NCBI GenBank assembly: GCA_903891505.1
Contig: CAITEO010000072.1
Location: 1-7,094 of the forward strand
Reading direction: 5' to 3'
Source: an uncultured Candidatus Woesearchaeota archaeon
GTDB lineage: Archaea; Nanobdellota; Nanobdellia; Woesearchaeales; 21-14-0-10-32-9
Length of the DNA: 7,094 nucleotides
Shown: in pieces, positions 1 through 5,795 of the stretch
Numbering within the stretch: position 1 is the stretch's first letter
Layout of the letters: each line of letters starts with the position of its first letter
Position numbers and translations under genes: made by a program
Notes under the pieces: generated by a model
What the model was told of the DNA's origin: nothing
Seen by the model: the letters and a program-made list of their open reading frames with translations, nothing else
Database searches by the model: none

Positions 1-84
1 AATATAGAACAGAGTCAATAGAATAAATAATAATTAAAAGTGAATTAATTAAGTGAATAATAAAGAAAACTAAAAATAATAAAT

Positions 85-104
85 AAAAAAAAATCTAAAA
101 AAAA
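85..104 (-). terminator. T-tract terminator after the small cysteine-rich gene
   Basis: Read on the minus strand, the sequence just past the stop codon at 110 carries a run of eight T (104-97) and then nine T (93-85), without a preceding hairpin. This is the usual form of an archaeal intrinsic terminator. Positions 1-84 beyond it are A/T-rich with no ORF or repeat that I can support. Confidence 0.5.
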
Positions 105-109
105 TCTAT

Positions 110-319
110 TTACTTCTTCTTTGATTTCATATCCATTTGGCAACTCTGGCATTCTTTGCAGCATGAGCTACCTATCATTTTGAAGCCAATTAAGATGAAC
201 ACAATTGTATACCATTGTATTCCCCAGAATCTCCATACACCAAAATTCTGCAGTAAAAATAGTATGCCCAAAATTAGCACAAGTATTCCCATCATTTTCT
301 TACATCTTCCGCACATCAT
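110..319 (-). CDS. Small cysteine-rich membrane protein with two transmembrane helices
   Basis: This is a 69-residue membrane protein of unknown function. Two hydrophobic segments (about residues 10-26 and 36-50) are joined by a short Trp/Phe-rich turn. The first resembles the LiaI/LiaF-like (DUF5668-type) transmembrane pattern GILxLILGILFLLQNFG, which is a family resemblance and not a firm assignment. Cysteines cluster at both ends: CGRC at residues 3-6, and C53, C54, C57 and C60 after the second helix. The tail is Lys-rich. With both ends on the same membrane face the six cysteines could bind a metal or form disulfides; this is inferred. I place the start at 319 and not the upstream ATG at 340, because GGAGG at 331-327 sits 7 nt before the 319 ATG as a strong ribosome binding site. 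A second ATG follows directly at 316. Confidence 0.75.
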   Translation of the reverse strand: MMCGRCKKMMGILVLILGILFLLQNFGVWRFWGIQWYTIVFILIGFKMIGSSCCKECQSCQMDMKSKKK

Positions 320-326
320 ATATATC

Positions 327-331
327 CCTCC
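327..331 (-). promoter_or_regulatory. Shine-Dalgarno site GGAGG deciding the start at 319
   Basis: On the minus strand GGAGG (331-327) is followed by 7 nt and then ATG at 319-317. It would lie inside the coding sequence if translation began at 340, so it argues for the shorter protein. Confidence 0.6.
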
Positions 332-337
332 AAAGCA

Positions 338-351
338 CATAGTTAACTATG
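338..351. repeat. 14-bp perfect palindrome in the leader of the small membrane gene
   Basis: CATAGTTAACTATG is self-complementary over 14 bp. It lies between the likely TATA box (384-377) and the ribosome binding site (331-327), so it falls near or within the predicted 5' leader. It could be an operator, but a chance palindrome in A/T-rich DNA is possible. Confidence 0.35.
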
Positions 352-376
352 CTTATTTACTCCCTGGTGAGACTAT

Positions 377-384
377 TATTTAAA
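377..384 (-). promoter_or_regulatory. Probable TATA box for the small cysteine-rich gene
   Basis: TTTAAATA on the minus strand (384-377) predicts transcription starting near 354, about 26 bp downstream. That gives a leader of roughly 35 nt holding the GGAGG site, so this gene would be leadered, unlike most first genes here. A weaker box, TAAATAA at 359-353, is an alternative. Confidence 0.45.
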
Positions 385-457
385 GTTTGTTAGAAAAGAT
401 AAGAAAACTACACAAAAAAATACTAGACGTAGGATAAAAAGAGACTATATATAGACT

Positions 458-464
458 AAAAAAA
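458..464 (-). terminator. T-tract terminator after the DUF4870-like gene
   Basis: On the minus strand, seven T follow the TAA stop codon directly (464-458). A second run of seven T lies further on at 420-414. Together they fit an archaeal T-tract terminator for the 465-839 gene. Confidence 0.45.
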
Positions 465-839
465 TTAGAAATCAAACAATTTTGCAAATCTACCAAAGAC
501 AAGCAGCTCTTTCTCCTTGCCAGATGCCGCCATAACTATGGCAACAATCCAGATTATCAAGAGAAAAGCATTGACCACTATTCCAAGAACTGGACGCAAG
601 AACCAAAGCAATGCAACCACGACATCGATTATTATTGCTAGTATGAAAAATACAAGAGCGTTCTTGACATGGAACTTCACAAACTCATTCTTCCGAAGCT
701 CTTCATCCACGAAGAACCAAATTATTCCAACTATTATATACGATAGCGCTGCGCAAGCCCTGCCTTCTTCAATTTTATTACTCTTAGGTTTTACTTCCCA
801 CTTAGTTTTACTTTTTTTGTATTGAGTTTGATTCGCCAC
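465..839 (-). CDS. DUF4870/Tic20-like integral membrane protein
   Basis: This is a 124-residue membrane protein resembling the DUF4870 (Tic20-like) group, whose function is not established. After a polar, Lys-rich N-terminus (residues 1-25) come three hydrophobic segments, about 29-44, 61-80 and 84-105. Between the first two is the sequence EFVKFHVKNALVFF (about 52-65), which matches the family pattern of a charged stretch and then FHxxQ/N-Ala. The C-terminus is short and mixed. The start is placed at GTG 839. A TTG at 851 is open in frame, but the TATA-like box at 873-866 predicts transcription starting near 843, which would leave 851 outside the mRNA. It is transcribed divergently from the TerC operon. 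I see nothing that ties the two functionally. Confidence 0.75.
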   Translation of the reverse strand: MANQTQYKKSKTKWEVKPKSNKIEEGRACAALSYIIVGIIWFFVDEELRKNEFVKFHVKNALVFFILAIIIDVVVALLWFLRPVLGIVVNAFLLIIWIVAIVMAASGKEKELLVFGRFAKLFDF

Positions 840-865
840 GATATTAACCAACTAGTAACCCTAGC

Positions 866-873
866 TTATATAT
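866..873 (-). promoter_or_regulatory. TATA box for the DUF4870-like gene
   Basis: ATATATAA on the minus strand (873-866) is preceded by purine-rich GGAGAAA, a plausible BRE. Its centre lies about 30 bp before the GTG at 839 and only 18 bp before the TTG at 851, which supports the GTG start with a leader of a few nucleotides. Confidence 0.5.
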
Positions 874-954
874 TTTCTCCAAAAAAACGAGGAAAAGAAA
901 CAAAAATGAAAAATATAGCTGAAAGAACAAGAAAACGGAAATCTGACAATAAAC

Positions 955-962
955 TTTATAAT
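955..962 (+). promoter_or_regulatory. TATA box for the TerC operon
   Basis: TTTATAAT is centred about 26 bp upstream of the ATG at 985, so the transcript would start at or next to the start codon. No Shine-Dalgarno sequence precedes 985, in agreement with a leaderless mRNA. I saw no resemblance to the manganese-sensing yybP-ykoY riboswitch that precedes many bacterial terC/alx genes. Confidence 0.55.
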
Positions 963-984
963 ACTACAATCAGTCTCATAAAAC

Positions 985-2004
985 ATGATAACAATCCCTG
1001 GGGTTGATCCAATATTCATGTGGCTTGGATTTCTAGCACTCGTCGCAGTATTCTTAGTGCTCGACCTTGGCATATTTAACAAGAAACAACACGAAATAAC
1101 TGTAAAAGAAGCGCTGATCTGGACAGGTGTTTGGTTCGGTCTTTCAATGGCATTCAACCTATTTATTTATCTTGAAGCAGGACGCGAAGCAGGACTTAAT
1201 TTTCTAGGAGGATACCTTCTTGAAAAAGCACTCAGCGTCGATAATTTATTTGTCATATTCCTCGTATTCATGAGTTTCAAAATAGAAAAGAAATACCAGC
1301 ACAAGATTTTGTTCTGGGGAATCATCGGCGCAATCATCCTTCGAGGAACACTAATACTCGTCGGCACATCACTTGTTCAACGATTCCACTGGATATTCTA
1401 CATATTCGGAGCATTCCTCATCTACTCAGCATTATCACTCGTTTTCAAAAAAGACGATGAATACGATCCACACGATAGCTGGATTGTGAAATTCATCCAC
1501 AAAATAGTGCCTGTTGCAAGAGATCATAAAAACGGAAAATTATTCGTGCGAGACAAAGCAAAGTTCGCTGTAACAATACTCTTTGTAACTCTCATCGTTG
1601 TTGAAATTACAGATGTAATTTTTGCATTCGACTCCATCCCTGCAATATTCGGAATAACAACCGACCCATTCATCGTATTCACATCGAACATATTTGCAAT
1701 TCTCGGGTTAAGATCACTCTATTTTGTAATCGCAAAAGTCCACGATTTGTTCCACTACTTAAACTACGGAATTGCAACAGTACTAGTTTTCATAGGCGCA
1801 AAAATGATAATTATGGACTGGGTGCACATCTCAACAGAACTATCCCTTCTTGTAATTGTTGGAATACTTGGACTATCTATAGTTGCATCCTTGATATTTA
1901 AACCGAAGGATGAGCCAGATCAAAAAAAAATAACGAAAGATTCAAAAAGAGTAAAGAAAATAATAAAAAAGAAAACAAATAAATCAAGGAGCACGAAAAA
2001 ATGA
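985..2004 (+). CDS. TerC/Alx-family integral membrane protein (probable metal-ion transporter)
   Basis: This 339-residue polytopic membrane protein belongs to the TerC family (Pfam TerC), whose members include E. coli Alx and are linked to manganese export and tellurite resistance. The sequence has about eight or nine hydrophobic segments between residues 10 and 305. The two family signatures are visible: EKALSVDNLFVIFLVF (80-95) and VVEITDVIFAFDSIPAIFG (205-223). They place conserved acidic residues E80, D86, E207, D210 and D216 in the membrane, where they probably bind the ion. A charged cytoplasmic-type loop (about 154-192) follows the fifth segment. The last 30 residues are an Lys-rich tail. 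Length and motif order are normal for the Alx-like subgroup. The stop codon overlaps the next start as ATGA, so translation is coupled to the DUF1653 gene. The ion transported cannot be read from the sequence. Confidence 0.92.
   Translation: MITIPGVDPIFMWLGFLALVAVFLVLDLGIFNKKQHEITVKEALIWTGVWFGLSMAFNLFIYLEAGREAGLNFLGGYLLEKALSVDNLFVIFLVFMSFKIEKKYQHKILFWGIIGAIILRGTLILVGTSLVQRFHWIFYIFGAFLIYSALSLVFKKDDEYDPHDSWIVKFIHKIVPVARDHKNGKLFVRDKAKFAVTILFVTLIVVEITDVIFAFDSIPAIFGITTDPFIVFTSNIFAILGLRSLYFVIAKVHDLFHYLNYGIATVLVFIGAKMIIMDWVHISTELSLLVIVGILGLSIVASLIFKPKDEPDQKKITKDSKRVKKIIKKKTNKSRSTKK
1986..1991 (+). promoter_or_regulatory. Shine-Dalgarno site for the DUF1653 gene
   Basis: AAGGAG ends 9 nt before the ATG at 2001, inside the end of the TerC gene. 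The operon's first gene looks leaderless, while this internal gene has a normal ribosome binding site. Confidence 0.6.
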
Positions 2005-2423
2005 ACGACCAACCACTAAAAATAAAGGGATATTATCTACACTACAAAAACAAACCATACAAACTACTCGGAATTGTTAGACACAGTGAAACGACTGAAG
2101 AAATGGTACACTATAAAGCACTTTATACATCTAAAGATTTCGGAAAGAAAACCGAATGGGTACGCCCAAAAGAAATGTTCTTTGAAAATATAACTCTTGA
2201 TGGAAAAGAAGTTCCAAGATTTAGATTTATAGGAATGACGAGTGCTGATTTGAAAACAGCAACAAATGAATCCAAACGTGCAGAGAAGGAAACAAAACTT
2301 GCAACAAAAGCTGCAAAGATTGCTGAAAAAGAAGCAAAACGTGCTGCAAAAAAAGTTAAATCAACAAAAGTTGAACAACCTATACCCGAAACGAACGAAG
2401 AACAAAAAGTAAAGACTGACTAA
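2001..2423 (+). CDS. DUF1653-domain protein with Ala/Lys-rich tail
   Basis: This is a 140-residue soluble protein. Residues 8-79 are a recognisable DUF1653 domain, with family hallmarks GYYLHYKNKPYKLLGIVRHSE (about 10-30), an aromatic pair HYKALY, EWVRPKEMFFE (52-62) and DGKEVPRF (67-74). DUF1653 proteins are small beta-rich proteins of unknown biochemical role, common in bacteria. From about residue 85 to 120 the protein changes to an Ala/Lys/Glu-rich repeat-like stretch (AAKIAEKEAKRAAKKVK) that should form a highly basic helix or coiled coil, followed by an acidic polar end. This tail goes beyond the usual domain and might bind nucleic acid or the membrane surface; that is inference. The start overlaps the TerC stop by 4 nt and has an AAGGAG site, so the two are co-translated. 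Confidence 0.85.
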   Translation: MNDQPLKIKGYYLHYKNKPYKLLGIVRHSETTEEMVHYKALYTSKDFGKKTEWVRPKEMFFENITLDGKEVPRFRFIGMTSADLKTATNESKRAEKETKLATKAAKIAEKEAKRAAKKVKSTKVEQPIPETNEEQKVKTD

Positions 2424-2472
2424 CAAAAAAATTTCTTTTTCATCATTCATTCTTATAATACCTTCATCATAA

Positions 2473-2548
2473 TCTCGTCTGTCGCCCTAATATTTACTGC
2501 GCAAAGCGCAGCGTTGCCAGCCGAAGGCTGGGCTTAATTAATGCGACA
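2473..2548 (-). repeat. Two-hairpin structured repeat, copy A, in a convergent intergenic gap
   Basis: A G/C-rich folded element lies in the 191-bp gap between two converging genes. It has hairpins CTGCGC-AAA-GCGCAG (2497-2511) and CCAGCC-GAA-GGCTGG (2517-2531), enclosed by the outer stem TGTCGC (2480-2485) with GCGACA (2543-2548). Its left edge also holds TCTCGTC (2473-2479). The reverse complement lines up with the element at 5717-5794: same two hairpin stems in the same order, then GGGCGACA and GACGAGA. Loops and the sequences between stems differ while stems are kept, which suggests the folded form is under selection or is copied as a unit. The rest of the gap is A/T-rich; a weak T run at 2436-2440 may terminate the DUF1653 transcript. 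Confidence 0.8.
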
Positions 2549-2614
2549 AAAACAAAGAAAATAATTAATAGGAAAAAGTCTGAAACATAAGACCCGAGAA
2601 AATTTTGGACCATT

Positions 2615-3766
2615 TCATTTCTTTAATTCGTGCATAACAAATGGTTTTTGCCAGTTGCGAAGCGAATCAAATGTTCCTGTGAGAACTATATCTTTAATCT
2701 GCTCCTTGCTTAGAACTACGTGCTTTTGAAGAGCAAGATCCTCTGAAATCTTATCTCTTATCAGATTATACTTTTCGAATTCATCCTTTTGCTTTTGAGA
2801 ATAATGTTTTTTCTCACCAGGCTTTGGCATTTTTAGTTCCATTTTTTTCGCTACTTGAATTTCCTCATAAATAGTTCTTGCTTTAGACCTAATAACAGGA
2901 TGAACCCCTTTCATATTCACCCATTCAGAAAGTGTTGGAGGCGCTTTCGCAATCTCAACCATTCTAGACGTGCTTATTATGAAATGAACAGGCCTATTTA
3001 CTTTTTGAGCGAGAACATCTCTAATATCACAGAGTTTCTTTAGAATTGCACGTTCATTATTTGAAAGCTTGCTAACTCCTTTTATCGAGAAGAAATCTCC
3101 TTCTTTGTAATCAAAATCACGTTCATTAATCAAAGATGTTTCTTCTTCAAGCCAAGCAAGCCTGCCTTTAGCAACAAGTTCAGCTTTGAGCGCAGCTTTC
3201 AAACCTATCAAGTGATTAGTATCTTTTATCGCATAATTTATCATATCAGGCGTCAAAGGTCTCTTCGTCCAATCAGCCATCTGAAACTTTGATTCCTTCT
3301 TCACATCAAAATACTCATGCAAAAGCGATCCAAGGCCAAGATCATGTTTCCCGATAAGAACAGCAGCGAGCTGCGTATCAAAAACATTTTGAGGAATACA
3401 ATCAAACTGATGCTTCAGGATGCGAAAATCAAAACTTACATCATGAAATATTTTAGTCACATTTTTATTCTTAAACACATCAATAAGTTGTTGTATCTGC
3501 CCAAGCTTTATGATATCAACCACCCAATTCTTATCCTTGGATGAAATCTGAATAATAGAAATATATGCACCATAATGATGTAAATTATTCTCACACTCTA
3601 TATCAATACCTAGTTCTGTGCACGAATTCCAAATCTTAGCCTCAGCGGATAGTTTCTCCTTCGTGTCAACATAAACCGCGAAAACAGGCTCCTGCTTCTG
3701 CGCTGGTTGCTGTGTCGGTTGCTGTGATTGGGATTTCTGTTCCTTTGCAATAAATAATACATTCAT
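2615..3766 (-). CDS. rnd: Ribonuclease D (DEDDy 3'-5' exoribonuclease with HRDC domains)
   Basis: This 383-residue enzyme is a 3'-5' exoribonuclease of the RNase D family, which in bacteria trims the 3' ends of tRNA precursors and other stable RNAs. The DEDDy exonuclease domain spans about residues 28-205. Exo I is GIDIEC with D55 and E57. Exo II is KIFHDVSFDFRIL with D113. Exo III is Y178-A-I-K-D182. All four acidic residues and the Tyr are present, so the enzyme should be active. The family motif DWTKRPL (165-171) sits before Exo III. An HRDC domain follows (about 235-308), then a second HRDC-like segment (about 326-382), the same arrangement as E. coli RNase D. The N-terminus has a Gln/Pro/Ser-rich stretch (about 10-27) that is probably disordered. 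It is divergent from the helicase gene. RNase D is mainly bacterial, so its presence in an archaeal-looking genome suggests transfer. Confidence 0.92.
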   Translation of the reverse strand: MNVLFIAKEQKSQSQQPTQQPAQKQEPVFAVYVDTKEKLSAEAKIWNSCTELGIDIECENNLHHYGAYISIIQISSKDKNWVVDIIKLGQIQQLIDVFKNKNVTKIFHDVSFDFRILKHQFDCIPQNVFDTQLAAVLIGKHDLGLGSLLHEYFDVKKESKFQMADWTKRPLTPDMINYAIKDTNHLIGLKAALKAELVAKGRLAWLEEETSLINERDFDYKEGDFFSIKGVSKLSNNERAILKKLCDIRDVLAQKVNRPVHFIISTSRMVEIAKAPPTLSEWVNMKGVHPVIRSKARTIYEEIQVAKKMELKMPKPGEKKHYSQKQKDEFEKYNLIRDKISEDLALQKHVVLSKEQIKDIVLTGTFDSLRNWQKPFVMHELKK

Positions 3767-3791
3767 CTAATAACAGTTGCCTTTGAGGAAG

Positions 3792-3799
3792 TATATTAA
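3792..3799 (-). promoter_or_regulatory. Probable TATA box for ribonuclease D
   Basis: TTAATATA on the minus strand (3799-3792) is centred about 29-30 bp before the ATG at 3766, giving a leader of only a few nucleotides. No Shine-Dalgarno site is seen. The match is less sharp than at the other promoters here. Confidence 0.4.
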
Positions 3800-3800
3800 T

Positions 3801-3828
3801 ATTACCATTTATCTCAATATCACCATTT
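3801..3828. repeat. Short direct repeat in the divergent promoter region
   Basis: ATTACCATTT (3801-3810) recurs as ATCACCATTT (3819-3828), matching at 9 of 10 positions with an 18-bp period. The first copy abuts the upstream side of the RNase D TATA box, where a regulator could act. It is short enough to be chance. Confidence 0.3.
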
Positions 3829-3882
3829 GACTAGAATACAGAACGTCAACATAATCATAGCACTGGTCAAAGTCTAACAAGA

Positions 3883-3890
3883 TTTAAAAA
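3883..3890 (+). promoter_or_regulatory. TATA box for the truncated Hel308 helicase gene
   Basis: TTTAAAAA is centred about 26 bp before the ATG at 3913, the same spacing as at the TerC, antitoxin and HD genes. This predicts a leaderless transcript starting at the helicase ATG. It argues that the shortened reading frame is a gene in its own right and not a random remnant. Confidence 0.55.
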
Positions 3891-3912
3891 AACATGACGC
3901 ATTCAATATATA

Positions 3913-5670
3913 ATGAGCGCCCCAGTTTCATCACAAATTCCAATCGAAGAAAAAACGGATGATGCAGTCATAAATATTTCTCTGAACACTTTAAAACTTA
4001 GCAAACAAATGCTCGCGTTCTTCAACACAAAACGAAGCGCAGAAGCTACAGCTGAACGAATTGCAGCGCAACTAGGCAAAGATTCAGAGAACGCAGCATT
4101 AAATGATCTTGCAAGCAAAGTAGAACACGTCTTATCGTCGCCAACAAAACAATGCAGGCGCCTTGCAAAAACGATTCGGCGCGGAGTTGCATTCCACCAC
4201 TCTGGACTGCATCACGAGCAGCGAGCACTAATCGAGGATAATTTCCGCGCAGGAACAATAAAAATAATTTGCAGCACAACAACACTTGGCGCAGGGCTTG
4301 ATCTTCCAGCATTCCGCGTCGTCATAAAAGACTTGAAGAGATTCAACGGCGGATGGGGAATGACAAATATCCCTGTTCTTGAATACGAACAAATGGCTGG
4401 ACGAGCAGGCAGACCAAAATACGACAACGAAGGACAAGCAATTGCAGTCGCTAGCAGCCGTGAAGAACAAGAAGAAATTTGGGAACAATACATCAACGGC
4501 ACGCCTGAAGATATACTCTCTAAACTCGCAGTTGAACCAGTCATGAGAACATACGTCTTATCACTCATAGCGACTGGTTACGCTCGAAGTTTATCGTCAA
4601 TGAATGAATTCATGAGCAAAACATTCTATGCGTTGCAATACAAAGACACATCTAAACTAACACAAATAATATCAAACATAATCACTCAACTTGAAGAATG
4701 GGAATTTATACAAGTAAACGAAATGAATGCAAAAGATTATGACGAGGCTGAAATAGAAACCAAAGAAGATGAAGAAGAAACTAAAAAAATAAGTAAAGAA
4801 AAAAAGAACAAAACTGCGAAGTCACTTTTCACGAGCGCAAAAAAACTTATGAAACAAGATGAATCTAAGAAATATAATAATAAAAATAACAAAAAACCCG
4901 AGGAAAAAAATAAAAGTCTTCGCGCGACAAAACTCGGTGAGAGAATTGCAGAATTATATCTTGATCCTGAAACCGCGCATTATTTACTTGAATGCATGAA
5001 ACGATCGACCGACTCCAAACTGAAAACAATTACTCCATTTGCACTTCTGCAAATGATTTCATCAACGCTTGAACTTCGGCCAATGCTAAAGACACGTCAA
5101 AAAGATGTGGAAGCAGTCGACGAGAAAATTGTTCTTGAAGAAGACAACTTACTCTGTCTTATACCTGATGCGTACTCGGATGAATTTGATGATTTTACAG
5201 ACAGCATAAAAACAGCACTTGTGCTCGAGAAATGGATTAATGAAGTCTCCGAAGAACAACTTCTCGAGGATTGGAATTTAACCCCTGGAGAACTCAATGC
5301 AAAACTTGACCGCGGAGATTGGCTTTTATACTCGAGCTACGAACTATCTAAACTACAAAATTTTAGAGCGATTGGACGAGAAATTCTAAAACTTCGAGAA
5401 AGAATGAAACACGGAATAAAAGAAGAACTCTTGCCTCTCGTTAAACTTAAAGGAATTGGACGCGTTCGTGCAAGAAAAATGTTCGCGAACCGCATACGCG
5501 ATTTAGGCGACATCAAGAGCGTTGACGTTTCAATTCTCGGCGCGCTCATCGGCGACAAAGTAGCACTTGACGTCAAAAGGCAAGTTGGACAAGACCTTTC
5601 TGAAGATAAAATAAAAGTCAAACCGAATAAAAGAAAAGGCCAAATAAGTTTGAATGATTTCGGGGAGTGA
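3913..5670 (+). CDS. hel308: Hel308-family helicase lacking the first RecA domain (C-terminal part only)
   Basis: This 585-residue protein matches the C-terminal two thirds of Hel308/Hjm, the archaeal superfamily 2 DNA helicase that acts at stalled replication forks. RecA domain 2 runs from about residue 28 to 185, with motif IV (QMLAFFNTKRSAEATAERIA, 32-51), motif V (STTTLGAGLDLPAFRVVI, 121-138) and motif VI (QMAGRAGRP, 160-168). A winged helix follows (about 190-350), broken by a Lys/Glu-rich insertion (about 273-335). Then come the ratchet domain (about 352-500), a helix-hairpin-helix segment (LKGIGRVRARKMF, 512-524) and a C-terminal QISLNDF (577-583) like a PCNA-binding PIP box. The ATP-binding half (Walker A, DEAD-type box, SAT motif; about 200 residues) is absent. 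An in-frame TGA at 3895 and the non-coding DNA upstream exclude a longer protein. It cannot hydrolyse ATP alone. Either the N-terminal half is encoded elsewhere, or the gene is a relic. Confidence 0.88.
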   Translation: MSAPVSSQIPIEEKTDDAVINISLNTLKLSKQMLAFFNTKRSAEATAERIAAQLGKDSENAALNDLASKVEHVLSSPTKQCRRLAKTIRRGVAFHHSGLHHEQRALIEDNFRAGTIKIICSTTTLGAGLDLPAFRVVIKDLKRFNGGWGMTNIPVLEYEQMAGRAGRPKYDNEGQAIAVASSREEQEEIWEQYINGTPEDILSKLAVEPVMRTYVLSLIATGYARSLSSMNEFMSKTFYALQYKDTSKLTQIISNIITQLEEWEFIQVNEMNAKDYDEAEIETKEDEEETKKISKEKKNKTAKSLFTSAKKLMKQDESKKYNNKNNKKPEEKNKSLRATKLGERIAELYLDPETAHYLLECMKRSTDSKLKTITPFALLQMISSTLELRPMLKTRQKDVEAVDEKIVLEEDNLLCLIPDAYSDEFDDFTDSIKTALVLEKWINEVSEEQLLEDWNLTPGELNAKLDRGDWLLYSSYELSKLQNFRAIGREILKLRERMKHGIKEELLPLVKLKGIGRVRARKMFANRIRDLGDIKSVDVSILGALIGDKVALDVKRQVGQDLSEDKIKVKPNKRKGQISLNDFGE

Positions 5671-5716
5671 ACAATATCTAAAAACTTATTTAAAATATCT
5701 TTATTTCTTTAGTTTC

Positions 5717-5794
5717 TCTCGTCCAAATAAAGTCCAGCCTGTGGCTGGTAATTACTGCGCAACGCGCAGATAAGTTTGGGCGACAAAGACGAGA
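5717..5794 (+). repeat. Two-hairpin structured repeat, copy B, in a convergent intergenic gap
   Basis: This is the counterpart of the element at 2473-2548, in the opposite orientation and again between converging genes (a 183-bp gap). Hairpins are CCAGCC-TGT-GGCTGG (5734-5748) and CTGCGC-AAC-GCGCAG (5755-5769). The outer stem can form in two ways: TCTCGTC (5717-5723) with GACGAGA (5788-5794), or TCGTCCAAA (5719-5727) with TTTGGGCGA (5775-5783), including one G-T pair. The result is a three-way junction with two hairpin arms. The right-hand part GGGCGACAAAGACGAGA (5778-5794) matches copy A apart from a two-base gap. No T-tract follows on the plus strand, so it is not a standard terminator for the helicase gene. 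Confidence 0.8.
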
Positions 5795-5795
5795 C

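Noticed and set aside
320..340. Upstream ATG (340) as start of the small cysteine-rich protein
   Set aside because: It would place a strong GGAGG site inside the coding region, correctly spaced for the ATG at 319.
840..851. Upstream TTG start for the DUF4870-like gene
   Set aside because: The TATA-like box at 873-866 predicts transcription starting near 843, so the TTG would not be in the mRNA; GTG 839 fits.
852..984. yybP-ykoY-type manganese riboswitch before the TerC gene
   Set aside because: The TATA box at 955-962 leaves almost no leader, and I find no matching stem or loop sequence.
861..1157. Minus-strand ORF of 98 residues over the TerC 5' end
   Set aside because: It is a shadow opposite the TerC gene and the promoter region, with no recognisable protein features.
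2473..2548. CRISPR repeats or tRNA-like cloverleaf
   Set aside because: There is no regular spacing of identical repeats. The fold has two arms and an outer stem, with no T-loop or anticodon-arm consensus.
3895..3912. Split intein or longer reading frame explaining the missing helicase N-terminus
   Set aside because: The start of the protein has no intein C-terminal HN plus Cys/Ser/Thr junction, and TGA at 3895 closes the frame; no RecA domain 1 sequence is seen on either strand of the window.
4212..4568. Minus-strand ORFs opposite the helicase motifs
   Set aside because: They are shadows of the conserved helicase reading frame; their composition (Ser/Cys-rich, no domain) is typical of antisense frames.
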